From contig JBMOMX010000012.1 in NCBI GenBank assembly GCA_049323435.1, positions 124,001-188,000 on the forward strand: a DNA stretch of 64,000 bases, read 5' to 3'. The notes under the pieces are model-generated. The model saw only the letters and a program-made list of their open reading frames with translations, made no database searches and had not been told where the DNA came from. The DNA is from UBA11222 sp049323435 (GTDB lineage: Bacteria; Pseudomonadota; Alphaproteobacteria; UBA11222). How positions within the stretch are numbered: position 1 is the stretch's first letter; each line of letters begins with the position of its first letter. Shown here in pieces: positions 44,405 through 53,206 of this stretch. The position numbers and the translations under genes are program-made.

Positions 44405-45982
44405 ATGCCGAAGGTTCTTATAGCGGACGCCATGAGCGATCGCGCCGCAGATATATTCCGCGAACGCGGCGTTGATGTGGATGTCAAAACCGGCCTTAAG
44501 CCCGCCGAATTGCTGGCGGTCATCGCTGAGTATGATGGCGTGGCGATCCGCTCATCCAGCAAAATCACCGCCGATGTGATTGCAGCGGGAAAAAATCTGC
44601 GTGTTGTCGGCCGGGCTGGCATCGGCGTTGACAATGTGGATGTGCCCGCCGCTACTGCGCGCGGCATCGTGGTTATGAACACACCGCATGGCAATGCCAT
44701 TACTACTGCTGAACATGCCATATCGCTGATGCTGGCGTCTGCACGGCAAATTCCAGAAGCCACCCTGTCCACAAAGGCTGGCAAATGGGAGAAAAACCGC
44801 TTTATGGGTGTTGAAGTGACCGGCAAAACCCTCGGCATTATCGGTTGCGGCAATATCGGCGCCATTGTCGCGGATCGCGGTCATGGCCTGCGCATGAAAG
44901 TGCTGGCATTCGACCCGTTTCTGTCGCCGGAAAAAGCCAGGGAACTGGGCGTCGAGCGGGTGGAGCTTGATATTCTGTTCAAGAGGGCGGATTTTATATC
45001 GCTGCATACGCCGCTGACAGATCAGACGCGCAATATTATTGACGCCGCTGCGATCAGCAAAATGAAAAAGGGCGTGCGCATAATCAACTGCGCGCGCGGC
45101 GGGCTGATCGTCGAAAAAGATTTGCTGGCGGCGCTGAATAGCGGCCACGTCGCCGCCGCTGCGCTTGACGTGTTTGAAGTTGAACCCGCTATTGATAATC
45201 CGCTGTTCGGGCATGAGAATGTGATTGCAACCCCGCATCTTGGCGCCTCAACCACCGAGGCGCAGGAAAATGTGGCGCTTCAGGTAGCCGAACAGATGGC
45301 GGATTTCCTGATAGATGGCGCCGTGACCAATGCGCTCAACATGCCATCGCTTAGCGCCGAAGAAGCCGCAACGCTTGCCCCCTATATGAAACTGGCGGAA
45401 CAGCTGGGGATGTTTGCGGGTCAGTTGACAGAAACCGGGATCAAGGAAGTCGAACTGGAATATGAAGGCGCCGTGGCCGATCTCAACACCAGGGCGCTGA
45501 CCTCAATGGCGCTGTGCGGATTGCTTACGCCGCTATTGTCGAATGTGAATGTCGTCAGTGCGCCGTCTGTCGCCAGGGATCGGGGCATTCGCGTCAGCGA
45601 AACCAAGGGGCCGCAACGCGGCGCCTATCACACTTATATGCGTCTGACCGTGGTGACTGAAAATCAGCGCCGTGGCGTTGCCGGAACGCTGTTCGCAGAT
45701 GGCAAGCCCCGCCTCATTCAGGTCAAGGGCATCAATATGGAAGCCGAATTGGGGCCGCATATGCTTTATGTGACTAATGAGGACAAGCCGGGATTCATTG
45801 GCCGTCTGGGTACGGTTCTGGGCGAGGCGGGCGTGAATATCGCCACATTCCATCTGGGGCGCGAAAAGGCGCAGGGCAACGCCATTGCGCTGATCGAAGT
45901 GGACGAAGCGATCAGCGACGCGGTGCTGGCCAAGGTTCGCGCCATCCCGCTGGTGGTGCGGGCCAAGGCGCTTAATTTCTAA
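44405..45982 (+). CDS. serA: D-3-phosphoglycerate dehydrogenase
   Basis: 525 residues, first committed step of serine synthesis. N-terminal substrate/NAD domain with VGRAGIGVDNVDVPAAT, nucleotide motif GIIGCGNIGAIVADRG, catalytic Arg in INCARGGLIVEKDLL and catalytic His in VIATPHLGASTTEAQ. An intervening ASB domain and a C-terminal ACT domain (about 452-525, PGFIGRLGTVLGEAGVNIA) follow, for serine feedback. It ends before a strong terminator. Confidence 0.97.
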   Translation: MPKVLIADAMSDRAADIFRERGVDVDVKTGLKPAELLAVIAEYDGVAIRSSSKITADVIAAGKNLRVVGRAGIGVDNVDVPAATARGIVVMNTPHGNAITTAEHAISLMLASARQIPEATLSTKAGKWEKNRFMGVEVTGKTLGIIGCGNIGAIVADRGHGLRMKVLAFDPFLSPEKARELGVERVELDILFKRADFISLHTPLTDQTRNIIDAAAISKMKKGVRIINCARGGLIVEKDLLAALNSGHVAAAALDVFEVEPAIDNPLFGHENVIATPHLGASTTEAQENVALQVAEQMADFLIDGAVTNALNMPSLSAEEAATLAPYMKLAEQLGMFAGQLTETGIKEVELEYEGAVADLNTRALTSMALCGLLTPLLSNVNVVSAPSVARDRGIRVSETKGPQRGAYHTYMRLTVVTENQRRGVAGTLFADGKPRLIQVKGINMEAELGPHMLYVTNEDKPGFIGRLGTVLGEAGVNIATFHLGREKAQGNAIALIEVDEAISDAVLAKVRAIPLVVRAKALNF

Positions 45983-46014
45983 TTCAAACTGGGATATAGA
46001 TAAGGGGTTTGCTT

Positions 46015-46044
46015 CCTCCGGCAGTGCGTGCCGGGGGCATTTTT
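46015..46044 (+). terminator. Rho-independent terminator after serA
   Basis: CCTCCGGCA-gtgcg-TGCCGGGGG (9-bp stem with one G-U pair) followed by a T5 run at 46040-46044. It separates serC-serA from purA. Confidence 0.75.
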
Positions 46045-46063
46045 GCGCGGATTGAGGAAATAA

Positions 46064-47356
46064 ATGGCGAATGTGGTGGTGGTCGGTGCCCAATGGGGTG
46101 ACGAAGGTAAGGGCAAGATCGTGGATTGGCTGTCGGAACGCGCAGATGTAGTTGTGCGTTTTCAGGGCGGGCATAATGCCGGTCATACGCTTGTCGTGGA
46201 TGGTAAAGTGTATAAGCTCAGCCTGCTGCCGTCCGGCGTGGTGCGGCAATCCAAACTGTCTGTGATCGGCAATGGGGTTGTCGTGGACCCCTGGGCGCTG
46301 CTGGATGAAATTTCCCGGCTGGCCGGGCAGGGGGTCAGTGTTACCCCGCAAAATCTGCGCCTGTCGGAAAGTGCGGCGCTGATCCTGCCCATTCATCGCG
46401 AACTGGACGAAATCCGCGAAGACAGCAACAGCGGCACCAGGCTTGGCACCACACGCCGTGGCATTGGCCCTGCCTATGAAGACAAGGTTGGCCGCCGCGC
46501 CCTGCGGGTGATTGACCTGTCCGACCGGCACGTGATCGAGACCCGCGTGGATTCGCTGCTCGCGCATCACAATGCGCTGCGCCGCGGCATGGGCAAGCCG
46601 GAATTTGACCGCGCAGGGTTGATTGCCTCTCTTCTTGAAATTGCGCCGAAAATTTTGCCCTATGCCGATCCGGTGTGGCGCACGCTGGGCGAAGTGCGCA
46701 GACAGGGTAAACGCATCCTGTTTGAAGGCGCGCAGGGCGCAATGCTGGATGTTGATCATGGCACCTATCCGTTTGTCACCTCGTCAAACACGGCGGCGGG
46801 GCAGGCGGCTGTCGGCAGCGGCATTGGCCCCAATGCGCTGGATTATGTTCTTGGCATTACCAAGGCCTATACCACCCGCGTGGGCGAAGGCCCGTTTCCA
46901 ACCGAACAGAATAATGAGATCGGTCAGGGCCTGGGCAAGCGCGGCAAGGAATTTGGCACCGTCACCGGGCGGCCGCGCCGTTGCGGCTGGTTCGATGCGG
47001 TGATGGTGCGTCAGGCGCTGAAAACCGGAGGCATTAACGGCATCGCGCTGACCAAGCTGGATGTGCTGGACGGCATGGATGAATTGAAAGTGTGTACCGG
47101 CTACCGGCTGGACGGCAAAATCATCGACTATCTGCCTGGTACGCAGGGCGCGCAGGCGCGGGTCGAGCCGGTTTATGAAAGTATGGAAGGCTGGTCGGCG
47201 GCCACTGTCGGCGCGCGAAGCTGGGCGCAACTGCCCGCCAGTGCCGTAAAATATATCCGCCGCATCGAAGAACTGATCGAAGCGCCGGTCGCCATGCTGT
47301 CTACCAGCCCCGAACGTGAGGACGTAATCCTGGTACATGATCCGTTCACGGATTAA
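46064..47356 (+). CDS. purA: Adenylosuccinate synthetase
   Basis: 430 residues, GTP-dependent conversion of IMP and aspartate to adenylosuccinate in AMP synthesis. Signature GAQWGDEGKGKIVDWL at the N-terminus, QGGHNAGHT, RRGIGPAYEDK, FEGAQGAMLDVDHGTYPFVTSS split region and GRPRRCGWFD. ATG at 46064 lies 81 nt after serA with AGGAAATAA upstream. hisZ, its frequent alphaproteobacterial neighbour, is not adjacent. Confidence 0.98.
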   Translation: MANVVVVGAQWGDEGKGKIVDWLSERADVVVRFQGGHNAGHTLVVDGKVYKLSLLPSGVVRQSKLSVIGNGVVVDPWALLDEISRLAGQGVSVTPQNLRLSESAALILPIHRELDEIREDSNSGTRLGTTRRGIGPAYEDKVGRRALRVIDLSDRHVIETRVDSLLAHHNALRRGMGKPEFDRAGLIASLLEIAPKILPYADPVWRTLGEVRRQGKRILFEGAQGAMLDVDHGTYPFVTSSNTAAGQAAVGSGIGPNALDYVLGITKAYTTRVGEGPFPTEQNNEIGQGLGKRGKEFGTVTGRPRRCGWFDAVMVRQALKTGGINGIALTKLDVLDGMDELKVCTGYRLDGKIIDYLPGTQGAQARVEPVYESMEGWSAATVGARSWAQLPASAVKYIRRIEELIEAPVAMLSTSPEREDVILVHDPFTD

Positions 47357-47407
47357 AATTACGCATTAATATTCTCAAACACCCCGGACCCCGGTACAGG
47401 GCACAGA

Positions 47408-47435
47408 ATGGGGCCGCTGATGTCAGCGGCCCCAT
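47408..47435. terminator. Bidirectional terminator between purA and puuD-like gene
   Basis: ATGGGGCCGCTGA-tg-TCAGCGGCCCCAT is a perfect 13-bp dyad between two convergent genes. No strong T-run on either side, but position and stem strength fit a shared 3'-end hairpin. Confidence 0.6.
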
Positions 47436-47452
47436 AATGCGTTATTGCAGCA

Positions 47453-48070
47453 TTAAAGCAGGTTTTGCGCGCCTACCATGCAGAACAGCATCGGCACCGA
47501 CAACATGGTGTTGGTCCGCGAGAACAGCATCGCGGTGCGTGCGGCAGCCGCTTTGTCCGGCGCAGAAAGGTCCGGGAACGCATTATTAATGTTCAAGGCT
47601 TTTTGCTGGTTGGGCCAGATCACAAACCAGACATTGAACCACATGACCGTCGCCAGCCACATGCCAATACCGATCAGAATGTTTTTGGGAACCGCAAATC
47701 CCTGGCTCGCGCCCAGCGAATAGGCATCAAGCAGATAACCATTCATGAAAGCCAGCAGGATACCGGTAATGATCGTCGCCATCGCAGCCCAGCGGAACCA
47801 GAACAGAGCTTCCGGCGCAATCACCTTGCCAATGGCCGGTTTTTGCTCATCGGGTATTTTTGGCATGCTCGGCATTTGTACAAAATTGAAATACCACAGC
47901 AAACCGATCCACATGACGCCAAAGACAACATGCAGCCAGCGCATGATAAAGGCCCCAAAGGCGTGATCAATCGTCACCCCCAAAGCTGAGACGGCAATGA
48001 ACAGAACAACCGCCGCCAGCACAATTGCCGCGAACACAGTATTCTGCAAAGATGTCAAAATTGACGCCAT
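47453..48070 (-). CDS. PuuD-like urate hydroxylase membrane domain protein
   Basis: 205 residues with about five transmembrane helices: FIMRWLHVVFGVMWIGLLWYFNFVQMP near residue 40, then ALFWFRWAAMATIITGILL and MWFNVWFVIWPNQQKAL. This is the PuuD (DUF989) membrane domain. The C-terminal cytochrome c domain of characterised PuuD urate oxidase is missing (family about 400 residues), so urate oxidation would need a separate cytochrome or another function. The ATG at 48070 has GGAGAAG upstream; the longer frame to 48154 lacks one. Confidence 0.8.
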   Translation of the reverse strand: MASILTSLQNTVFAAIVLAAVVLFIAVSALGVTIDHAFGAFIMRWLHVVFGVMWIGLLWYFNFVQMPSMPKIPDEQKPAIGKVIAPEALFWFRWAAMATIITGILLAFMNGYLLDAYSLGASQGFAVPKNILIGIGMWLATVMWFNVWFVIWPNQQKALNINNAFPDLSAPDKAAAARTAMLFSRTNTMLSVPMLFCMVGAQNLL

Positions 48071-48206
48071 AGGTTTCTTCTCCCCGATTTCCAGGCCGGA
48101 TAGAATCACCCGGCCATTGTTTAGATAGATAAATTCAATAAACAGGTTAGCCAATTTCCCATGCTATGAGAATAAGAATGATGATGATGTGATTCACGGA
48201 GCTGGT

Positions 48207-49046
48207 ATGGCGGAGCAGCTTTCCTATTGTGCAGGATTAGTCAGAACGCATGATCACGACCGGTTTCTAAGCGCCTTGTTCGCTCCGGCGGATATTCGGG
48301 AGAATTTATGGGCGCTCTATGCTTTTAATATCGAGATCGCCCGTATAGCGGATATGGTTTCAGAACCGCTGCTGGGCGAAATCCGCCTGCAATGGTGGCG
48401 CGAGGGGATAGAGGCGGTTTATGCCGGTCAGGCGGCGCGCGCCCACCCTGTATTGCAGGCACTGGCGCAGGCCATTAAGGCCTGTGAACTTCCTCACGCC
48501 GCATTTGACAGGCTGATGGACGCTCATGCTGCGGATTTTGCCCCAATACCGCATGCCACTATGGCAGCGCTTGAAGATTATATTGATGCCGCTTCGACCG
48601 GCTTGCTGCGCCTGGCCGCCGCCGTCACCGGCAGTTCTGCACAAAACAGCGTTCTGGGACATTCAGGAATGGCCCTGGGTTTGACCGGGCTGCTGCGCAA
48701 TTTTGCAAGGCATCTGGCGCGGGGACATATATGTCTGCCAGCCTCTGTCATGCAGGCTGGAGACCTGAAACCGGAAAACATTCTAAAGCGCCAGGATGGG
48801 CCGGAATTGCGCCGGGTAGTGCAGCACATCGCCGATAAGGCCGCGCAGCATCTGTCGCAAGCGCGATGTTCGCTGCCCAGGCCAGAGCGCCAGCTTCTTC
48901 CAGCATTGCTGCCGGTTTCAATGACGGATATGTATCTGCGGCAGATATATGGACCGGCTTACACACCGTTCCGCGAGCTGGAACCTGTTCCTGCCTTTCG
49001 CCGTCAGATTCGGATGGTCAGGGTGATTCTGTTGCGCCGCTTATAG
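48207..49046 (+). CDS. Squalene/phytoene synthase family protein
   Basis: 279 residues, all-helical isoprenoid synthase fold. The first motif FNIEIARIADMVSEP is present, but without the aspartate-rich DXXXD of true synthases. LQWWREGIEAVYAG and the second region GLTGLLRNFARHLARGHICLPASVM lack the usual second Asp cluster as well. This resembles the NDUFAF6-like complex I assembly branch more than HpnC/HpnD. ATG 48207 follows GGAG. The last 29 nt overlap trmFO on the other strand. Confidence 0.78.
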   Translation: MAEQLSYCAGLVRTHDHDRFLSALFAPADIRENLWALYAFNIEIARIADMVSEPLLGEIRLQWWREGIEAVYAGQAARAHPVLQALAQAIKACELPHAAFDRLMDAHAADFAPIPHATMAALEDYIDAASTGLLRLAAAVTGSSAQNSVLGHSGMALGLTGLLRNFARHLARGHICLPASVMQAGDLKPENILKRQDGPELRRVVQHIADKAAQHLSQARCSLPRPERQLLPALLPVSMTDMYLRQIYGPAYTPFRELEPVPAFRRQIRMVRVILLRRL

Positions 49047-50439
49047 AAAGATGTGTCAGCCAGGATTCCTGCTCGCGTAAGGCGCGTGCGCAATAGGCGC
49101 CTTTTCTGGCTGGTATTTTCGCCTTGCCGCGCGCACGCTTGCCATCCGCGTTCAAGGGGGTCTCAACGGGTGCAAACAGTCCAAAATTAACGTTCATGGG
49201 CTGAAAATTATCGGCCATCGCGCCACCAGTCAGATGCTGGAGCAATGCCCCCAGAGCCGTGTTTTCAGGTGGCGGCGGCAGATCAATGCCCAGAATTTCC
49301 GATGCGGCAAACAAACCTGCCAGCAATCCGATGGCGGCGCTTTCCACATAGCCTTCGACACCGGTGATCTGGCCAGCGAAACGCAGCCGGGGCATGCGCT
49401 TCAGCCGTAACCGGTCATCCAGCAGACGCGGGCTGTTAATGAAAGTGTTACGGTGAATGCCGCCCAGACGTGCAAATCTGGCATTCTGCAATCCTGGAAT
49501 GGTGCGGAAAATGCGTGTTTGTTCCGCATGCTTCAACTTGGTCTGAAACCCCACTATATTATAGAGCGTGCCCAACGCATTATCCTGGCGTAATTGCACA
49601 ACCGCATAGGGTTTTTCCGCCCTGTGCGGGTTTGTCAGACCCACGGGCTTCAAAGGGCCAAAACGAAGGGTTTGCGGCCCACGCTCGGCCATCACCTCGA
49701 TGGGCAGACAGCCCTCGAAATAGGGCGTATTGCGCTCCCACTCTTTAAACTGGGTTTTATCGCCAAGGCAAAGGGCTTCAACGAAATCCGCATATTGCGC
49801 GGCGTCCAGGGGGCAATTGATATAGTCTTTGCCCGTCCCGCCCGGCCCAGGCTTGTCGTAGCGCGATTGAAACCAGGCCTGTGTCAAATCAATGGAATCG
49901 GCATATACAATCGGAGCAATAGCGTCAAAAAAGGCCAGAGATTCAGCGCCGGTGACATTGCCAATGGCTTGCGCCAGCGGAGCGGAGGTCAAAGGGCCGG
50001 TCGCAATGATCACATGGCGCCACGTCTCCGGGGGCAGGCCGGTCACTTCTTCCCGCGCGATCACGATATTGGGCATGGCAGACAGGGCCGCTTCAATGGC
50101 GCGCGAAAATCCCAACCTGTCCACCGCCAAAGCCGAACCAGCCGGCACCCTGTTGGCATCCGCCGCCCGCATGACCAATGAGCCAGCACGGCGCATTTCC
50201 TCATGCAGCAGGCCTATGGCGCTGGTCTGATGATCATCCGAGCGGAAGGAATTGGAACAGACCATTTCCGCAAGATTATCCGTCTCATGGGCTGCCGTGG
50301 ACTGATGCGGCCGCATTTCATGAAGGGTGACATGAATACCCGCACGCGCCGCCTGCCAGGCGGCCTCACAACCGGCCAGGCCACCGCCTATGATGTGAAG
50401 CTGCTCCGGGTGCTGCATGTCTTCGATCCTGTTAGTCAT
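49018..50439 (-). CDS. trmFO: Folate-dependent tRNA (uracil-54-C5)-methyltransferase
   Basis: 473 residues, FAD- and methylenetetrahydrofolate-dependent enzyme that makes ribothymidine 54 in tRNA. GIDA-like N-terminus HIIGGGLAGCEAAWQAARAG, then EMVCSNSFRSD, ATGPLTSAPLAQ, GLTNPHRAEKPYAVVQLRQ and the catalytic-loop region with FAGQITGVEGYVESAAIGLLAG split near 360. Convergent with and overlapping the previous gene by 29 nt. Start ATG 50439; 50418 (MQHPEQ) is a possible alternative. Confidence 0.96.
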   Translation of the reverse strand: MTNRIEDMQHPEQLHIIGGGLAGCEAAWQAARAGIHVTLHEMRPHQSTAAHETDNLAEMVCSNSFRSDDHQTSAIGLLHEEMRRAGSLVMRAADANRVPAGSALAVDRLGFSRAIEAALSAMPNIVIAREEVTGLPPETWRHVIIATGPLTSAPLAQAIGNVTGAESLAFFDAIAPIVYADSIDLTQAWFQSRYDKPGPGGTGKDYINCPLDAAQYADFVEALCLGDKTQFKEWERNTPYFEGCLPIEVMAERGPQTLRFGPLKPVGLTNPHRAEKPYAVVQLRQDNALGTLYNIVGFQTKLKHAEQTRIFRTIPGLQNARFARLGGIHRNTFINSPRLLDDRLRLKRMPRLRFAGQITGVEGYVESAAIGLLAGLFAASEILGIDLPPPPENTALGALLQHLTGGAMADNFQPMNVNFGLFAPVETPLNADGKRARGKAKIPARKGAYCARALREQESWLTHLSISGATESP

Positions 50440-50580
50440 GGTAATAAATATTATCTTTCAGCTTCTTTCTAAACTAAATCTTAACCAACAAGGGCTTTAC
50501 ATTCATGTGTTGCTGATAATAGGGTTCAGAAGTTTCAGTGCTATTGGGGATAAGCTTGGGGATTTAATGTGAGCTGATAA

Positions 50581-51159
50581 ATGGGTGTTCACGACAGCGC
50601 GATTTTTCCGGATATAGCCGATAAAAGTGCACGCGCTTTATACCGGTATTGGTGCTCGGTCAGAGGGAATAATCTCGTTCCCAGCCGGTCGGATATACGC
50701 CCGGCCGACATTCTGGATCAACTCCCGAATTTGATGATCCTGGGATATGATGGAACCGGCACCCTGATTTACCGGCTTGTTGGTACTTCATGTCTTGATA
50801 AGCTCGGCTTTGATCTGACGGGAACGAACCTTTTCGATATCCTCCCGGCTCATGAACGGCCCAAAGCGGAATATTACTTCACCGCCATGCGGCTTCAACC
50901 TTGCGGCATGTTGGCGCATCAGAATATGCGCTCAAAATATGGCGCGCCCTTTCTGGCCCAGCTTCTCTATCTGCCCTTATGTGACCGTACCGGCGCGATT
51001 ACCCAGTTGATTGCCTCGGCTTCTGTGCTGGAAAGAGGGAAGCAGGAGTCCATTACGGGTGCTACTGACAAAATGGCAAATATAGCCGTGCAATTTATTG
51101 ATCTTGGCGCCGGCCTGCCGCAGCGTAAAGTTAGCAAGGCTTCCACGCACACAGCCTGA
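50581..51159 (+). CDS. PAS-like domain protein (PF07310 type)
   Basis: 192 residues. The central region (RALYRYWCSVRGNNLVPSR, then LPNLMILGYDGTGTLIYRLVGT and LTGTNLFDILPAHERP) fits the alphaproteobacterial PAS_5 family of small stand-alone sensor-like proteins. No output domain, membrane segment or HTH is seen. Role unknown. Monocistronic, upstream of the porin. Confidence 0.75.
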   Translation: MGVHDSAIFPDIADKSARALYRYWCSVRGNNLVPSRSDIRPADILDQLPNLMILGYDGTGTLIYRLVGTSCLDKLGFDLTGTNLFDILPAHERPKAEYYFTAMRLQPCGMLAHQNMRSKYGAPFLAQLLYLPLCDRTGAITQLIASASVLERGKQESITGATDKMANIAVQFIDLGAGLPQRKVSKASTHTA

Positions 51160-51238
51160 CCGGCTTTTCCCAAAAAAACCTTCTATATGCGCCTTTGCCG
51201 CAGCCGGCGGCACCTTCAGCGCCGCCTATTGTTGTGCT

Positions 51239-51267
51239 CTGTAACCTGCTCTTAACCAAACTGTAAC
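51239..51267 (+). promoter_or_regulatory. Pho-box-like triple repeat before the porin gene
   Basis: CTGTAAC-ctgc-TCTTAAC-caaa-CTGTAAC: three 7-bp units at an 11-bp period, the layout of PhoB sites (CTGTCAT-N4 repeats). It is followed by an AT-rich stretch and the phosphate-selective porin gene 107 nt downstream. Confidence 0.55.
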
Positions 51268-51373
51268 TATAAATTAATGCGCCATTGTTATGGGGATGGG
51301 CGCGGAACTGCATGTGCTGTGGCTCGGCAACCCGGGGGAGATTGACCTCCTGTATCGAAGTAAGGAACGATCA

Positions 51374-52924
51374 ATGAAATCTAAACTCACCACATTCGTC
51401 CGCACCATATTGTTAGGGGCCACGGCTATAACGGTAATATCTGCAGGCCCCGCTATGGCCCAGGCCGTAAGCCAGAGCGAGATAGATCTGCTCAAGGCCC
51501 AGATCAAGGCCCTCGAAAAACGCCTGAATACCGTTCAGGCGACCCAGGAAAATAAAATCAAAGAAATCAAGGAAAAACAAGAAGCAGTTGAACTAAAGTA
51601 TGAAAATGGCCGTCCGACCATTCGCACTGGTGACGGAAATTTCGAAATGGCTTTGCGCGGCCGCATGCATTTTGACATGGCGACCTATGGTCAGGACGAC
51701 AATAATCTGCCCAGCATCGCCCCAGGCCGGGATCTGAATGAGGGTGGTAATTTCCGCCGCTCTGAACTTGGCATGGAAGGCAAGTTCATGCGCGATTGGG
51801 AATATTTCGTATCCTATGATTTCGGTGGTTCCGGCGGCGAGGGTGGCGGCAATATCAAGAACGCCTTCATTGGCTATACGGGCATAAAGCCGCTTCGCAT
51901 TCAGATCGGGGCGATTCAGACGCCTATGACGATGGATGATTCAACCAGTTCAAATGAAACTACATTTATTGAACGCGCTTCCGCCGTTAATCTTGCAACA
52001 TCAATGGGCGCCCAGAAAGGGCGTACAGCCGTTGGCCTGCGGGGCAATACGGCAAATTTCTTCGGCTCGTTCTATTATACCCGCGATCCCGTGACGCTTA
52101 GCGGTGGCGCCTCCTTGCCGGATGAATCCAACAATATAGTGGCGCGTGCGGCATACCGGTTTGCCCCCGATGCCAATACGAATATCCATATCGGCGCATC
52201 CGGCACAAATGTGTTCAGCTTTACCCAGACGGCGTCAGCCATTCCGGGTCCGCTACCTGGAAGTTTGCAGGGTTCAGCCCTGTTCAATCTGCAAGACCGG
52301 CCGGAACTGCGTGTTGACGGCACCCGTCTTGTATCCACGGGCAATATTGCGGTTGATGACGGCTATGTCGTCGGGCCGGAATTTGGCGCGAACTGGAAGA
52401 ACTTCTATCTCCAGGGCGAATATTACCATTACAAACTGGATCGGGAACGGTCCAATGTGGCTGGTGCGCCCCAGCTTTCCAGCTTTGAATTTGATGGCTG
52501 GTATGTCCAGACTTCCTGGATAGTGACGGGCGAAACCAAAAATTATGATATGAAAAATGCGTCATTCGGCGCGCCCAAGCCTAAAGGCCCATTCGGGTTT
52601 GGTGAATCGCTGGGCGCCATCGAGCTGGCGGCGCGCTACAGCACGGTTGATCTGAATGATGGCCCATCAGGCCCGGCCTGTACGGGTACGGGGCTTGTAG
52701 CAGCCGCGACATCCAGCTGCGTTCGCGGCGGCGAGCAGGATATTGTAACCCTGGGTGTCAACTGGTACCCAAACCGCAATATCCGCTTCATGCTGAACTA
52801 TATGCTGGTGGATGTGGACCGTCAGGCCTATCCCAACAATCCCGTCGGGGTTGCAGGCGGGCCAAACGCCCAGATCGGCCAAGATTACGACGCCATCGCC
52901 CTGCGCACGCAGTATAGCTTTTAG
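51374..52924 (+). CDS. Phosphate-selective porin (OprO/OprP family)
   Basis: 516 residues. Signal peptide about 1-29 (AGPAMAQA), a coiled-coil segment (about 33-72, EIDLLKAQIKALEKRL) that may trimerise or bind peptidoglycan, then the porin barrel ending in an aromatic residue (TQYSF). Segments GRMHFDMATYG, GAIQTPMTMDDSTSSNETTFIERA and GVNWYPNRNIRFMLNYM fit the OprO/P family. AAGGAACG precedes the ATG at 51374; the frame extends further upstream but without a signal peptide. A Pho-box-like sequence upstream suggests phosphate-starvation control. Confidence 0.9.
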   Translation: MKSKLTTFVRTILLGATAITVISAGPAMAQAVSQSEIDLLKAQIKALEKRLNTVQATQENKIKEIKEKQEAVELKYENGRPTIRTGDGNFEMALRGRMHFDMATYGQDDNNLPSIAPGRDLNEGGNFRRSELGMEGKFMRDWEYFVSYDFGGSGGEGGGNIKNAFIGYTGIKPLRIQIGAIQTPMTMDDSTSSNETTFIERASAVNLATSMGAQKGRTAVGLRGNTANFFGSFYYTRDPVTLSGGASLPDESNNIVARAAYRFAPDANTNIHIGASGTNVFSFTQTASAIPGPLPGSLQGSALFNLQDRPELRVDGTRLVSTGNIAVDDGYVVGPEFGANWKNFYLQGEYYHYKLDRERSNVAGAPQLSSFEFDGWYVQTSWIVTGETKNYDMKNASFGAPKPKGPFGFGESLGAIELAARYSTVDLNDGPSGPACTGTGLVAAATSSCVRGGEQDIVTLGVNWYPNRNIRFMLNYMLVDVDRQAYPNNPVGVAGGPNAQIGQDYDAIALRTQYSF

Positions 52925-52961
52925 GGCAAGATGCGTTTAGATCGAATCGCCATAAATTCGG

Positions 52962-53050
52962 TGTCACCCCGCATTTGGTGCGGGGTCCAGGGCGCCAAAC
53001 TCAGGCCTTGCTTTGTAGCTCCTGGACCCCGGAATAAATCCGGGGTGACA
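52962..53050. repeat. REP-like palindromic element
   Basis: An 89-bp inverted repeat of two hairpins: outer arms TGTCACCCCG and CGGGGTGACA, inner arms CGGGGTCCAGG and CCTGGACCCCG. This is the layout of dispersed palindromic elements common between genes in alphaproteobacteria. Only one copy is found in this window. Confidence 0.7.
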
Positions 53051-53120
53051 GGTTAGAGTGTGTTGCATGGTCAAACCTAAAATTATTCCGATCTAGGGTC
53101 GGGCTTGCACCATATGCATT

Positions 53121-53153
53121 CGGCGAAGCTGGAGATATGCTCCAGCTTCGCCG
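53121..53153. terminator. Perfect hairpin between porin and dsbA-like gene
   Basis: CGGCGAAGCTGGAG-atatg-CTCCAGCTTCGCCG, 14-bp perfect stem between two convergent genes, followed by AAAAGC. Confidence 0.65.
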
Positions 53154-53158
53154 AAAAG

Positions 53159-53180
53159 CTGATATAAAATATCAGTTTTT
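53159..53180. terminator. Terminator hairpin with T-run
   Basis: CTGATAT-aaa-ATATCAG followed by TTTTT on the plus strand, and preceded by AAAA so that it also carries a T-run on the minus strand. With the hairpin at 53121 it probably ends both convergent transcripts. Confidence 0.65.
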
Positions 53181-53206
53181 AAATATAACTATCTGATAAG
53201 TATCGT

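Noticed and set aside
44405..45982. Many minus-strand ORFs over serA, purA and uvrA
   Set aside because: High GC content gives long antisense frames; none has a family match or ribosome-binding site.
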